From: Oscillospiraceae bacterium Marseille-Q3528
GTDB taxonomy: Bacteria > Bacillota > Clostridia > Lachnospirales > Lachnospiraceae
Length of the DNA stretch: 64,000 bases
Reading direction: 5' to 3'
Assembly: GCA_018223385.1 (NCBI GenBank)
Contig: JAGTTR010000019.1
Location: 29,866-93,865 of the forward strand
The notes under the pieces were generated by a model. It ran no database searches, had not been told where the DNA came from, and was given only the letters and a program-made list of their open reading frames with translations. The position numbers and the translations under genes were made by a program. This document shows, in pieces, positions 50,691 through 60,162 of the stretch (within the stretch, counting starts at the first letter, position 1; each line of letters starts with the position of its first letter).

Positions 50691-51438
50691 CAGCTTTAAG
50701 GAATGGTTCAAGGGCAGTGAAGAACAATACACCATCATTGGAGGAACGGCGTGTGACATTCTAATGACGGAAGAAGGACTGGACTTCCGAGCAACAAAGG
50801 ACATTGACCTTGTTTTGATTATAGAAGCAGTTGACGCGAATTTTGGAAAGAAATTCTGGGAATATGTAAAACAGGCTGGATATGAACATTGCGATAAAAG
50901 TTCGGGTGTGCCGCAGTTTTATCGTTTCAGTCACCCAATCTCGAATCAGTATCCTGCGATGATTGAACTTTTCACGCGAAAGCTGGATGCCATCCAACTT
51001 CCAGAAGATGCAGTGCTAACACCGTTACCGATGGACGAAGATATTTCAAGTCTGTCTGCGATTCTTTTGGACGATGATTACTACGGATTTTTGAAGCAGG
51101 GAAAAGTCACTGTTGATGGAGTGACTGTTTTGGATGCGGCATATTTGATTCCATTTAAAGCAAAAGCGTGGATGGATTTGATAGATCGTAAGGCCGCAGG
51201 AGAACATGTTGATAGCAAAAATATCAAGAAACATAAGAATGATGTTTTCCGTCTGACGGAGTTGATTGATCCCACCGCCAAGATAGTGGCTCCCAAAGGA
51301 GTTTATGCCGATATTCAAGAGTTTGTCCAGCGTATGAAAAATGAAAACGTGGATATTAAGCAGTTGGGGTTGGTTGGCAGAACAAAGGAGAAGATTCTGG
51401 AAGAATTGAAAGCAATGTATGAGGAACTTTCGGAATAA
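50674..51438 (+). CDS. Nucleotidyltransferase-like protein (putative AbiEii-type toxin)
   Basis: 254 residues. The nucleotidyltransferase core is visible as YTIIGGTACDILM followed by FRATKDIDLVLI (GG...DxD). Then come a fold with LIPFKAKAWMDLIDRKAAGE and a helical C terminus. It may transfer nucleotides to an RNA target as in AbiEii/MenT toxins. A chromosomal housekeeping role for this family is not excluded. It is coupled to the winged-helix gene and, like it, AT-rich. Confidence 0.72.
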   Translation: MVTGIDSFKEWFKGSEEQYTIIGGTACDILMTEEGLDFRATKDIDLVLIIEAVDANFGKKFWEYVKQAGYEHCDKSSGVPQFYRFSHPISNQYPAMIELFTRKLDAIQLPEDAVLTPLPMDEDISSLSAILLDDDYYGFLKQGKVTVDGVTVLDAAYLIPFKAKAWMDLIDRKAAGEHVDSKNIKKHKNDVFRLTELIDPTAKIVAPKGVYADIQEFVQRMKNENVDIKQLGLVGRTKEKILEELKAMYEELSE

Positions 51439-51441
51439 TAT

Positions 51442-51723
51442 ATGAGTGAGGATATTAGAAACTTGGATATAAACGCGATTGTAGAGAGAATTCAAGATGC
51501 AAGTGAGCTGTCATATAATTACTATAAGCCGCTTGTAGATAGAATTATCGCAGAGAAGGCATCTGAAAAAGAAGTGGAACATTTGCTGGATTATATGCTT
51601 GATGTATGCCATGATGATAGAATGCTGAATCTGTTCAAGAAGGTTTGCAGACGATATTATAGTCTTTATCCAGAGATGATTGCATCTGAGATACTGGCCT
51701 ATAAAGAATGGTATGAGGATTGA
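51442..51723 (+). CDS. Third gene of the AbiE-like operon, unknown function
   Basis: 93 residues, not recognised. It is acidic and predicted almost entirely helical (AIVERIQDASELSYNYYKPL; EKEVEHLLDYMLDVC). It starts 3 bases after the nucleotidyltransferase stop, so it belongs to the operon. It may be an accessory or an additional antitoxin; nothing in the sequence decides. Confidence 0.6.
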   Translation: MSEDIRNLDINAIVERIQDASELSYNYYKPLVDRIIAEKASEKEVEHLLDYMLDVCHDDRMLNLFKKVCRRYYSLYPEMIASEILAYKEWYED

Positions 51724-51859
51724 ATGATTTTTCCTTTTGAATTTGTGAAAAGGCAAGCGAAGAAAAATTAACGATAGAATCGAGATGATATATGGATATC
51801 TCGCGCAGAATGACGAGGGAAAAACCAGTGATTTATAAACTAAAAAATTTACTTAAGAG

Positions 51860-52060
51860 ATGACACGACAAGAATTATTTACATGGATACGCCAGCAGTA
51901 CGGCACAGAGCCGGAATATCCCTGGCATGACTGGAATGCTGTGCTGCGGCACAAAGACAATAATAAATGGTATGGTGTGATGTGGGAAGAAGTCGGCATT
52001 AATCCGGGACTGCCGTTCGAGGAAAAAGTGAAGCTCTATCACATGCAGATATTAGACTGA
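51860..52060 (+). pseudogene. Truncated MmcQ/YjbR-like gene fragment
   Basis: 66 residues. The start MTRQELFTWIRQQYGTEPEY and WNAVLRHKDNNKWYGVMWE match the N-terminal half of MmcQ/YjbR-type DNA-binding-like proteins (usual length about 115). The continuation, GINPGLPFEEKVKLYHMQ, is unrelated to their C-terminal half. It is therefore probably a remnant. The 136 bases before it (51724-51859) contain nothing recognisable. Confidence 0.5.
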
Positions 52061-52063
52061 TAA

Positions 52064-52333
52064 TTGTGCAGACGGCATCTGCACAATTTGCATCAAAATT
52101 GCAAGTACAAGGAGACAAAAACAATCCCCGCTGCTGGTGACAGCGGCAGCAACACCAACAACACCAACAACACCAACAATACTATTAGGGCGACTGCCGG
52201 TTCTGCCAGTGCGCCCCAGACAGGCGACAGCAATCAGATGCTGCTTTGGCTCTCTCTGCTGTTTGCTTCCGGCTTCGGCGTAACCGGTGCTACCCTGTAT
52301 GGCAGAAGGAAAAAACACTCCCGCCAGAGATAA
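52064..52333 (+). pseudogene. C-terminal remnant of a sortase-anchored surface protein
   Basis: The frame carries a low-complexity Asn-Thr stretch (NTNNTNNTNNT) and a cell-wall sorting signal: APQTGDS (LPxTG variant), a hydrophobic segment (LLWLSLLFASGFGVTGATLY) and a basic tail (GRRKKHSRQR). The N-terminal secretion signal and ectodomain are missing, and no ribosome binding site precedes the nominal GTG. It is the decayed end of a larger gene. Confidence 0.65.
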
Positions 52334-52364
52334 AAGCAGATCGAAATCCATAAACAGTTATCAC

Positions 52365-52414
52365 AAAAAGAGCCGATCGTCCGCATACAAGATATACGGG
52401 TGACCGGCTCTTTG
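52365..52414. terminator. Bidirectional terminator
   Basis: AAAAAGAGCCG pairs with CGGCTCTTT. A/T-rich flanks on both sides fit termination of the remnant region on the plus strand and of the convergent peptidoglycan-binding gene on the minus strand. Confidence 0.7.
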
Positions 52415-52428
52415 CTGTGAGTTCACAT

Positions 52429-53697
52429 TTACGGATTGAGCTCCGCGATCCGGGAAATGCCCACGTAGATTTCCGATATTTTATACCAGGTGGGATAATC
52501 CACGATACCGGTGGCGCCCAGGCCAAAGATGGACTGGAATTGCCGGACTGCCGCGGCGGTGTCGCTGCCGAAAATGCCGTCCTCTGCGATTTTGGGGATG
52601 CTGGTGTATACGTTGGCGATGGCATTGAGCTGTTCCTGCATCTGCAGCACCTTGGCCCCGGTGGAGCCCACGGTCAGGTCGTTGCCGGGCCAGGAGGCCG
52701 GGATGCCCGCGATCTCCTCTGCGGTGTTGATGTACATGGAATCGCCGTAATAGTAGCGCAGAATGTCAATGGTGGAATAGCCGTCGTCGGCCAGGGATTT
52801 GCTGCCCCACTGCGACAGCCAGTTGGGACAGGACACCCGCCTGCCGTCACAGTACTGGGTGAGGATGGGCTGGCGCACGCCCGGGCGGGACAGATAGTCG
52901 GCAAAAATCTCATCCACCACCAGAGAAATGGTGTCGAAAATATTCCGGCCGGGGATCCACTTGTGGTCAAAGGCTGTGGAAGAGGTGATGGTGAAATTGT
53001 AGCCGCGATTCCGGTACCATTCCGTGTACACCCGGTTCAGGGTAAAGGACATGATGGCCAGAATGTTGGCGCGAATGGCCGCGTCTGGCCAGGTGGCATA
53101 GATTTCACTGGAAGCCACATTTTTGATGTAATCCTTATAGGAAACATAGTAGTCCGAGGCGGAACGATCTGTGGGCGGGCCGTCGTGCACCACAATGGTT
53201 TCTGGCACCACCACCCGGCTTAAAACGATCTCCCCGCTTTCCTGAACCGGCTTGATCTCAGTTTCTGCGATTTTCGGTGGATAATCCCCGTAGAGCGTGT
53301 GGGGGCCGATGACATAGAGGGATTCCTCCGCCGGGCGGGTGCGGGGGCGAAGCCGGGCCTGATAAAGAGACGTGATCAGCGGCAGTACCTCCACGCCGGA
53401 CACCTGGAACGGATCAAAGCCGGGCGCTGTGATGGTAAGCGTATATTCGGAATAGGGCTGGGGGCGGTCGGGATTCAGACTGTATTCCACCGGCGGCGCG
53501 GGCAGGGAGACGGCCTCCGTCTGGCCGTTATTGTCTGTGGTGAGCTGTTCGATGGCACCGGAAGGATCGCCGGTATAAGCGATGGAAACCTGGGCATCAG
53601 CTACGGGGGCAGCGGTGGCAGCGGACACAACCGAGACGTCCAGCTGGCCGGTATCCGTCATGTCCTGTGCAAATGCGGTGAGAGAAGAAGATGGCAT
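52429..53697 (-). CDS. Peptidoglycan-binding domain protein, possibly spore-related
   Basis: 422 residues. An N-terminal part with carboxypeptidase-regulatory-like beta repeats (GQLDVSVVSAATAAPVADAQV; YTLTITAPGFDPFQVSGVEV) is followed by a SpoIID-like central region (AAIRANILAIMSFTLNRVYTEWYRNRGY) and a C-terminal PG-binding-1 domain (GSTGAKVLQMQEQLNAI; DGIFGSDTAAAVRQFQ). No signal peptide is visible from the chosen start, 53697, which has GAGG 7 bases upstream; the longer frame to 53727 adds none either. A mother-cell spore-envelope role would explain the absence, but this is inference. Confidence 0.7.
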   Translation of the reverse strand: MPSSSLTAFAQDMTDTGQLDVSVVSAATAAPVADAQVSIAYTGDPSGAIEQLTTDNNGQTEAVSLPAPPVEYSLNPDRPQPYSEYTLTITAPGFDPFQVSGVEVLPLITSLYQARLRPRTRPAEESLYVIGPHTLYGDYPPKIAETEIKPVQESGEIVLSRVVVPETIVVHDGPPTDRSASDYYVSYKDYIKNVASSEIYATWPDAAIRANILAIMSFTLNRVYTEWYRNRGYNFTITSSTAFDHKWIPGRNIFDTISLVVDEIFADYLSRPGVRQPILTQYCDGRRVSCPNWLSQWGSKSLADDGYSTIDILRYYYGDSMYINTAEEIAGIPASWPGNDLTVGSTGAKVLQMQEQLNAIANVYTSIPKIAEDGIFGSDTAAAVRQFQSIFGLGATGIVDYPTWYKISEIYVGISRIAELNP

Positions 53698-53742
53698 AGA
53701 AAACCTCGTATGAGAAAACTTCCTCATATCCTATGCAGAGAA

Positions 53743-53776
53743 TAAAAAAATGTGCCTGTTCGTGAGAGCAGACACA
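53743..53776 (-). terminator. Terminator after the 65-residue membrane protein gene
   Basis: On the minus strand TGTGTCTG pairs with CAGGCACA, followed by seven T residues. Confidence 0.75.
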
Positions 53777-53797
53777 AAGTAAAATTTATTTTATGTG

Positions 53798-53995
53798 CTA
53801 GAAAAATACAGGCGTGTTTGCCACAGATGTATCTTCCTCCGTGACCTGCAAAACAGTCACAGTTGGCGCAGACAGGCGTTCCCTGGAAGCGACGCCGGAC
53901 TTTGCGGAAAGAGAGTAGGTCATGCCGGTAATCGTGATAGCCAGCACGCTTAAGGCCAGGATAATATAATTCATAAAGTGATTGTGTTCATACAT
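53798..53995 (-). CDS. Small single-pass membrane protein
   Basis: 65 residues. One membrane helix, FMNYIILALSVLAITITGMTYSL, broken at its middle as usual for short anchors, is followed by an extracytoplasmic tail of about 40 residues. GGAGG lies 6 bases before ATG 53995. Function unknown. Confidence 0.6.
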   Translation of the reverse strand: MYEHNHFMNYIILALSVLAITITGMTYSLSAKSGVASRERLSAPTVTVLQVTEEDTSVANTPVFF

Positions 53996-54149
53996 GGAAA
54001 TACCTCCCTTGCTGAAGAAAGAATCCAATCCGATTACTATTTATCGTATAGTTATCATATCAGATAATCTGAAAAAATATGTGAAAGATATTCGAAGATT
54101 TTCTTACGGAAAACTTAATATTGAAAACGAAAGATCGGGAAAACAAAAA

Positions 54150-54187
54150 CACCGATATCCGTTAAGAGGGGGGAGGGGATATCGGTG
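54150..54187. other. Strong hairpin with G-rich loop
   Basis: CACCGATATCC and GGATATCGGTG form a perfect 11-bp stem; the 16-nt loop is G-rich. On the minus strand TTTTTGTTTT follows, so it would work as a terminator there, although no gene ends on that side. The surrounding 333-base gap (54029-54361) shows no other feature apart from the gltX promoter. Confidence 0.5.
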
Positions 54188-54311
54188 CTATGAAAAAGAG
54201 AGGGTTATGAAAAAGGTGTTTTCCTTTTACGATATTTACTATACCCGGTAAGTGTGAAAAAAATGTGACGGACTTTTGAAGAGATTGTGAAGGTTTGCGA
54301 AAGGGAAGCGC

Positions 54312-54341
54312 TTGTCAAACCGGAAGGATATGGTATATAAT
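54312..54341 (+). promoter_or_regulatory. Promoter of gltX
   Basis: TTGTCA (54312-54317), an 18-bp spacer and TATAAT (54336-54341). Confidence 0.65.
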
Positions 54342-54397
54342 AGGATGCACTGATAACAGAAATGGAAAAATATCATGAGGAAATGGAGATAGAGCAT

Positions 54398-55858
54398 ATG
54401 GCAAAAGTAAGAACAAGATTTGCACCGAGCCCCACAGGCCGGATGCATGTGGGCAATTTAAGAACCGCACTGTACACCTACCTGATCGCCAAGCATGAGG
54501 ACGGCGATTTTATCCTGCGTATCGAGGATACCGACCAGGAGCGTTTCCAGGAGGGCGCAGTGGATATCATTTACCGTACCCTGGAGAAGACCGGTCTTAT
54601 CCACGATGAAGGCCCGGACAAGGACGGCGGCTGCGGCCCCTATGTGCAGAGTGAGCGCTGCAGACAGGGCATTTATATGAAATATGCAAAGCAGCTCATC
54701 GAGCAGGGCGACGCTTATTACTGCTTCTGTGATAAGGAGCGTCTGGAGGGCTTAAAGCAGGTTGTGGCAGGCAAGGAGATTTCCGTGTATGACAAGCACT
54801 GCCTGCACTTATCCAAGGAAGAGATCCAGGCCAATCTGGATGCGGGCAAGCCGTATGTCATCCGCATCAACATGCCCACCGAGGGAACGACGACGTTCCA
54901 CGATGTGATTTATGGAGATATCACCGTAAACAACGAGGAACTGGACGACATGATCCTGATCAAGTCCGACGGTTTCCCTACCTATAATTTTGCAAATGTC
55001 ATCGACGACCATCTCATGGGCATCACCCATGTGGTGCGCGGCAACGAGTATCTGTCTTCCGCACCGAAGTATAACCGCCTGTATGAGGCTTTTGGCTGGG
55101 AGGTGCCGGAGTACATCCACTGTCCGCTGATCACCAACGAGGAGCACAAGAAGCTGAGTAAGAGAAGCGGTCACTCTTCTTATGAAGATCTGATCGAGCA
55201 GGGCTTCTTATCCGAGGCAGTTGTGAACTACGTGGCACTGCTGGGCTGGAGCCCGGCGGAGGACCGGGAGATCTATTCCCTGCCGGAGCTGGTGAAGGCC
55301 TTTGATTATCGGCGGATCAACAAGTCTCCGGCGGTATTTGACATTGTAAAATTAAAATGGATGAACGGCGAGTACATCAAGGCCATGGATCCGGAAAAGT
55401 TTTATGAGATGGCGAAGCCGTATATCCAGCAGACCATCCATCGGGATCTGGATCTGCGGAAGATCGCCGGCATGGTACAGACCCGTATCGAGTATTTCCC
55501 GGACATTGCGCCACTCATTGATTTCTTTGAGAAAGTGCCGGAGTATGATCCGTCCATGTACCGCCATAAGAAAATGAAGACCACTGAGGAATCTTCCCTG
55601 ACCGTGATGAAAGAGGTGCTGCCGGTGCTGGAAGCCCAGGACAATTACACCAACGACGCGCTCTATGAGCGGCTGCTGGCCTTTGCCCAGGAGAAGGGCT
55701 ACAAGAATGGCCAGGTGATGTGGCCGATCCGTACCGCACTGTCCGGCAAGCAGATGACACCGGCGGGAGCCACCGAGATCCTGGAGGGTCTGGGAAAAGA
55801 GGAGTCCATCCGCAGAATCCAGAACGGCATTGCGCTGCTGGAGACTGTCGTACAGTAA
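54398..55858 (+). CDS. gltX: Glutamyl-tRNA synthetase
   Basis: 486 residues of the class I family. The HIGH-type motif is [19 protein letters not shown] and the KMSKS-type motif is KKLSKRSG. Further conserved blocks are RIEDTDQER and [15 protein letters not shown]. It charges tRNA-Glu and possibly, as a non-discriminating enzyme, tRNA-Gln; the sequence alone does not tell. Start 54398 ([14 protein letters not shown]) has GGAG about 10 bases upstream; an in-frame ATG at 54362 would add 12 residues. Confidence 0.96.
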   Translation: MAKVRTRFAPSPTGRMHVGNLRTALYTYLIAKHEDGDFILRIEDTDQERFQEGAVDIIYRTLEKTGLIHDEGPDKDGGCGPYVQSERCRQGIYMKYAKQLIEQGDAYYCFCDKERLEGLKQVVAGKEISVYDKHCLHLSKEEIQANLDAGKPYVIRINMPTEGTTTFHDVIYGDITVNNEELDDMILIKSDGFPTYNFANVIDDHLMGITHVVRGNEYLSSAPKYNRLYEAFGWEVPEYIHCPLITNEEHKKLSKRSGHSSYEDLIEQGFLSEAVVNYVALLGWSPAEDREIYSLPELVKAFDYRRINKSPAVFDIVKLKWMNGEYIKAMDPEKFYEMAKPYIQQTIHRDLDLRKIAGMVQTRIEYFPDIAPLIDFFEKVPEYDPSMYRHKKMKTTEESSLTVMKEVLPVLEAQDNYTNDALYERLLAFAQEKGYKNGQVMWPIRTALSGKQMTPAGATEILEGLGKEESIRRIQNGIALLETVVQ

Positions 55859-55931
55859 CTCTGTATTCCTGCAATCGGAATGAATAAGCATACATTGTCG
55901 GAATGAACAATGTTCAAAAAAGGAGTGTTCT

Positions 55932-58004
55932 ATGGAAAGCAATCAGAACACATCAGTGAAAAATACAGGAAATAAACAGGAAAATAGCGCAACGGGGAAA
56001 TGGAACCCCGGGCAGCAGAGGGCCATCTGTTATGGAGATGGCCCTCTCCTTGTGCTGGCAGGACCGGGATCGGGCAAGACCACGGTCATTGCTCATCGGG
56101 TACAGCAGATGGTGAACGTGCGGGGCATTGCGCCCACGTCCATTCTGGTCATCACCTTTACCCGGGCGGCGGCGGAAGAGATGCGGGAGCGGTTTGCGCT
56201 CCTTTGCAGAAAAAGCGTGCCGCCGGTGACCTTTGCCACTTTTCATTCCTTTTTCTTCCGAATTTTAAAATATGCCTACGGCTATACGGCGGAGAGCATT
56301 GTCCGGGAGGAGGAGCAGCGGCAGATCATCCGGGAAGCGCTGGAAAAAGAGACGCTGGACATCGGGGATGAGAGTGAATTTATCCAGAATGCGCTCTCGG
56401 AGATCGGCCTGCTGAAAAATGACCGGATCCCGTCGGAGCAGTGGATGCCCAGGGTGTGCGAACGGCCGGTCTTCCTGCGGCTGTACCGGAGTTATGAACA
56501 GCGGATGCGGCAGATGCGGAAGATCGATTTTGACGATATGCTGGTGTACACCTACGAGCTTTTATCCCAGAGAAAGGATATCCTGGCGGCCTGGCAGAAC
56601 CGGTTCCGGTATTTTCTCGTAGACGAGTTTCAGGATGTGAACAGAATTCAATATGATATTCTGCGGCTGCTGGCCGGGGAGCGGCAGAATCTGTTCGTGG
56701 TGGGAGATGACGACCAGTCTATTTACCGGTTCCGGGGGGCCAGACCGGAGATCATGCTGCATTTTCAGGAGGATTTTCCAAAGGCAGACCGGGTGCTGCT
56801 GGATGTGAATTACCGTTCCCAGGCGGAGATCGTGACCCGTTCCCTCTGCCTCATCGCCCATAACGAGGAGCGGTACCGGAAAGCACTGCGGGCCCACCGC
56901 AAACCGGGGCGGCCGGTGGATGTGCGGGAATTTCGGAACGTGCCGGAGGAGACAGCTTTTCTGGTGGAGGATATCCGGAAACGGCTGGAGAACGGCACGC
57001 CGCCGGGCAGTATGGCGGTGCTGTACCGGACGGCAAATCAGGCAAGACCGCTGCTGGATCGGATGATGGAGTTTAACGTGCCCTTTTCTGTCCGGGACGG
57101 CATGCCGGACATTTATCATCACTGGATCGCCCTGGATATGATGAGCTATATCCGCATCGGCATGGGCGGCCGGGAGCGGAAGGATTTTCTGCGAGTCATG
57201 AACCGGCCTAACCGGTACATCAGCCGGGAGGCGGTGAACAGCGTTCAACTTTCTTTTGAAAATCTGGAGGAATACTATCGGGAGAAGGACTGGATGCAGG
57301 AGCGCATCGACCGGTTCTGGTATGATGCCAAAATGATCGGCAAAATGAACCCCTATGGGGCCCTGCACTATATCAGGCATGTGGTGGGGTATGAGGCGTA
57401 CCTGCTGGAGTACGCAGCCCAGCGGGGCATTCCGACATCGGAGCTGACAGATGTGCTGGAGGAACTCATGGAGGCGGCGAAGAATTATGCCAGCTTTGAC
57501 ACCTGGTTTTCTCATATCGCAGAATATCAGCAGGAATGGCAGCGGCAGATGCAGAAAAAACGGGCCGCCCGGGAGGCGGTGGCCTTTATGACCATGCATG
57601 CCTCCAAGGGACTGGAATATCCCATTGTTTACATTGTGGATGCCAATGAGGAGATCACGCCCCATAAGAAGGCGGTGACCACCCAGGAAATTGAGGAAGA
57701 GCGGCGGCTCTTTTATGTGGCCATGACCCGGGCCAAAAATGAGCTGCACATCTGTTCTGTGAAGGAACGGTACGGCCGCAGGCAGGAGCCCTCCCGTTTC
57801 ATCGGGGAGCTGCTTTTTGACCGGGAGAAGGCAAAGGAAAAAGGAACCGTCTGGCATAAGGTGTACGGCACCGGGAAGCTGCTGTCCATGAAGGGGGACA
57901 AGGCGGAGATCCTTTTCGACCGGGATCACCGGCGGATCACACTGAATATGGCTTACTGTATCGAGAAGGGTATTTTAAGGACAGAACAGGAAAAGGGACG
58001 CTGA
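55932..58004 (+). CDS. UvrD/PcrA-like ATP-dependent DNA helicase
   Basis: 690 residues of superfamily 1A. The Q motif region is WNPGQQRAI, Walker A VLAGPGSGKTTVI, motif Ia TFTRAAAEEM, motif II FLVDEFQDVN, motif III VVGDDDQSIYRFRGA, motif IV LDVNYRS, motif V TMHASKGLEYPIVYI and motif VI FYVAMTRAK. Slightly shorter than PcrA (about 730) and without its usual C-terminal extension. It unwinds DNA in repair or replication restart. Confidence 0.92.
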   Translation: MESNQNTSVKNTGNKQENSATGKWNPGQQRAICYGDGPLLVLAGPGSGKTTVIAHRVQQMVNVRGIAPTSILVITFTRAAAEEMRERFALLCRKSVPPVTFATFHSFFFRILKYAYGYTAESIVREEEQRQIIREALEKETLDIGDESEFIQNALSEIGLLKNDRIPSEQWMPRVCERPVFLRLYRSYEQRMRQMRKIDFDDMLVYTYELLSQRKDILAAWQNRFRYFLVDEFQDVNRIQYDILRLLAGERQNLFVVGDDDQSIYRFRGARPEIMLHFQEDFPKADRVLLDVNYRSQAEIVTRSLCLIAHNEERYRKALRAHRKPGRPVDVREFRNVPEETAFLVEDIRKRLENGTPPGSMAVLYRTANQARPLLDRMMEFNVPFSVRDGMPDIYHHWIALDMMSYIRIGMGGRERKDFLRVMNRPNRYISREAVNSVQLSFENLEEYYREKDWMQERIDRFWYDAKMIGKMNPYGALHYIRHVVGYEAYLLEYAAQRGIPTSELTDVLEELMEAAKNYASFDTWFSHIAEYQQEWQRQMQKKRAAREAVAFMTMHASKGLEYPIVYIVDANEEITPHKKAVTTQEIEEERRLFYVAMTRAKNELHICSVKERYGRRQEPSRFIGELLFDREKAKEKGTVWHKVYGTGKLLSMKGDKAEILFDRDHRRITLNMAYCIEKGILRTEQEKGR

Positions 58005-58021
58005 TCCTGGATCGGCGTCCC
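57995..58021 (-). terminator. Terminator after the DUF1292 gene
   Basis: GGGACGC and GCGTCCC form the outer stem with inner GATC/GATC. On the minus strand TTTTCC follows, so it ends the minus-strand gene; it overlaps the 3' end of the helicase gene. Confidence 0.65.
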
Positions 58022-58039
58022 TGTCGTGTTGCTTCTGTT

Positions 58040-58372
58040 TTATTCGTCGTCCTCGTCGCCGAACAGCTCGTCGTATTCTTCGCTGTCCATCAGCTCATCA
58101 AAAGCATCCGCAACGATATCGTATTCCTCATCGTCCTCGATGTTGTCCAGCACCGGATTGCCATCGGCATCCTCGGAATACCGGTATAAATAAATGTCGT
58201 CCTCGTCCTCACTTTCCTGCTCGACGGGAAGCAGAGCCACGTACATCTGCTTGTTGCTTGCCGGGAAGATGGCAAGCACTTCGCATTCCACTTCGCTGCC
58301 GTCGTCCAGGCAGAGGGTAACGGTCATATCGATCTCTTCTTCTTCCAGATTCTTGAACGGATTTTCACTCAT
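58040..58372 (-). CDS. DUF1292 family acidic protein
   Basis: 110 residues. The beta-rich core includes DMTVTLCLDDGSEVECEVLAIF and KQMYVALLPVEQE. A very acidic tail contains EDEDDIYLYRY, the family signature, and ends DELFGDEDDE. Function unknown; homologues (YrzB) are widespread in Firmicutes, usually beside yrvK/yrzL, which is not the case here. AAGGAG precedes the start. Confidence 0.85.
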   Translation of the reverse strand: MSENPFKNLEEEEIDMTVTLCLDDGSEVECEVLAIFPASNKQMYVALLPVEQESEDEDDIYLYRYSEDADGNPVLDNIEDDEEYDIVADAFDELMDSEEYDELFGDEDDE

Positions 58373-58473
58373 ATTTTTTCTCCTTATGCATCAGAATTTG
58401 ATGGATTCCCATAAATAAACAATAGCAGAAGCGGCAGCAATTTGCAACTGAAAATCATTTTTGCGCGAGGATA

Positions 58474-58501
58474 TTGACTTTACTGCAAAAAGCAATAAAA
58501 T
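58474..58501 (+). promoter_or_regulatory. Promoter of the aminotransferase gene
   Basis: TTGACT (58474-58479), a 16-bp spacer and TAAAAT (58496-58501). Confidence 0.5.
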
Positions 58502-58537
58502 AGTAGATAGTTTATACAAAAAGGGAGAAGACTGATT

Positions 58538-59704
58538 ATGGAAGTCACATTTGCAAAGCGTATGGATTCCTTTCAGGAAGGAATTTTCACAGTATTGAAT
58601 AAGAAGAAAAATGAGCTGCTGGCCCAGGGAAGAACCATTTACAATCTTTCTGTTGGTACCCCGGATTTCAAACCGGCACCTCATGTGATGCAGGCACTGA
58701 CGGAATCTGCCAGCAAGCCGGAGAACTACAAGTATTCTCTGGTGGAGCGCCCGGCGCTGCTGGAAGCCATGCAGAATTTTTACAACAGACGGTTTGGCGT
58801 GCAGCTGGATACGAAGCAGATCATGGCCGTGAACGGTTCCCAGGAAGCCATGACCCATATCTGCTGGGCACTGTGCGATCCCGGTGATGTGGTGCTGGTG
58901 CCCAACCCCGGCTACCCGATTTTTGAGGTGGGCCCGTTCCTGTGCGGTGCCGAGATTGTCAAATATCCGCTATATGAGGAAAACGGCTTCCTGCCGAAAT
59001 TTTCCGATATTCCGGAGGAGACGGCGAAGAAGGCAAAGGTGATGGTGGTTTCCTATCCGGCCAATCCGGTCTGTGCCACGGCCAACGATGCCTTTTATGA
59101 GGAACTGATCGCATTTGCAAAGAAATACAATATTATCATCATTCACGACAATGCCTATGCGGACATCATTTATGACGGAGAGGGACAGTCTTTCCTGAAA
59201 TACGACGGTGCCAGTGAGGTGGGCGTGGAGTATTATTCCCTGTCCAAGACCTTTGACCTGACCGGTGCCCGGGTTTCCTTTGTGCTGGGCAATGAAGCCA
59301 TCATTCAGAAGTTCCGTACCCTGCGTTCCCAGATCGACTATGGTATTTTCTATCCGGTACAGGATGCGGCCATCGCAGCGCTGAACGGCCCCTTTGACGG
59401 CGTAGAGCGTCAGCAGGAAGAGTATGCGGCAAGAAACCGTGCCCTTTGCGGCGGCCTGCGCAGCATCGGCTGGAACGTGCCGGACAGCAAGGGAACCATG
59501 TTCGTGTGGGCACCCATCCCGGCTTCCTATACCAGCTCTGAGAAATTTACCCTGGATCTGATGGAAAAATCCGGCGTCATCGTTGTGCCGGGCAGCAGCT
59601 TCGGTTCCCTGGGCGAGGGCTATGTGCGTATGGCACTGGTGCTGGATGTGCCCACCATGGAAAAAGTGGTGCAGGTCATCAAAGAGAGCGGCATTCTGGA
59701 ATAA
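58538..59704 (+). CDS. PLP-dependent class I/II aminotransferase
   Basis: 388 residues. It has LSVGTPDFKPAPHV, NGSQEAMTHICWAL, PNPGYPIFE and YPANPVCA. The Schiff-base Lys is in YYSLSKTFDLTGAR and the carboxylate-binding Arg is near GEGYVRMALV. The form resembles LL-diaminopimelate/aspartate-type aminotransferases; the substrate is not settled. GGGAGAAG lies upstream of the ATG. Confidence 0.88.
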   Translation: MEVTFAKRMDSFQEGIFTVLNKKKNELLAQGRTIYNLSVGTPDFKPAPHVMQALTESASKPENYKYSLVERPALLEAMQNFYNRRFGVQLDTKQIMAVNGSQEAMTHICWALCDPGDVVLVPNPGYPIFEVGPFLCGAEIVKYPLYEENGFLPKFSDIPEETAKKAKVMVVSYPANPVCATANDAFYEELIAFAKKYNIIIIHDNAYADIIYDGEGQSFLKYDGASEVGVEYYSLSKTFDLTGARVSFVLGNEAIIQKFRTLRSQIDYGIFYPVQDAAIAALNGPFDGVERQQEEYAARNRALCGGLRSIGWNVPDSKGTMFVWAPIPASYTSSEKFTLDLMEKSGVIVVPGSSFGSLGEGYVRMALVLDVPTMEKVVQVIKESGILE

Positions 59705-59721
59705 AACGGAGGGGATAAACG

Positions 59722-60162
59722 ATGGAAGATCGTAAGAATATGAAGCTGGAGGATCGCGTGGCTCTGGCCATGGCGTACCATGACAGAGGATTTAACTGTG
59801 CCCAGGCAGTGGCCTGCGCTTACTGCGACAAAGCAGGCATCGATGAGAAAACCATGTTTCAGCTGACGGAAGGCTTTGGCCTTGGCATGGGCGGCATGAA
59901 GGGCACCTGCGGCGCCGTGTCCGGCGCGGTGCTGCTGGCAGGCATGAAAAACAGCACCGGCAATGTGGAGCATCCGGATTCCAAGGGGGCAACCTACAAG
60001 CTTTCCCGGGAGATCGTCAAGGAATTCCAGGAGAAAAATTCCAGTGTTGTCTGTGAAGAGTTAAAGGGCGTGGAGACAGGGAATGTCTTACGCTCCTGCG
60101 GTGGCTGCATCAAGGATGCGGTGATGCTGGCCGGGAAAATCCTTTACGGAGAAGAGGAATGA
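59722..60162 (+). CDS. C_GCAxxG_C_C family protein (putative redox protein)
   Basis: 146 residues. The family pattern is visible: FNCAQAVACAY, GMKGTCGAVSGAVLL and, at the C terminus, RSCGGCIKDAV. Conserved cysteines suggest a redox or metal role; no activity is established. GGAGGGG precedes the ATG. Its end overlaps trkH by 4 bases (ATGA), which ties it to the potassium genes. Confidence 0.85.
   Translation: MEDRKNMKLEDRVALAMAYHDRGFNCAQAVACAYCDKAGIDEKTMFQLTEGFGLGMGGMKGTCGAVSGAVLLAGMKNSTGNVEHPDSKGATYKLSREIVKEFQEKNSSVVCEELKGVETGNVLRSCGGCIKDAVMLAGKILYGEEE

Noticed and set aside
52064..52333. Asn-Thr repeat as a microsatellite or phase-variable tract
   Set aside because: Only a few imperfect AACACC units are present, and they lie within a decayed surface-protein end, so no functional switching is likely.
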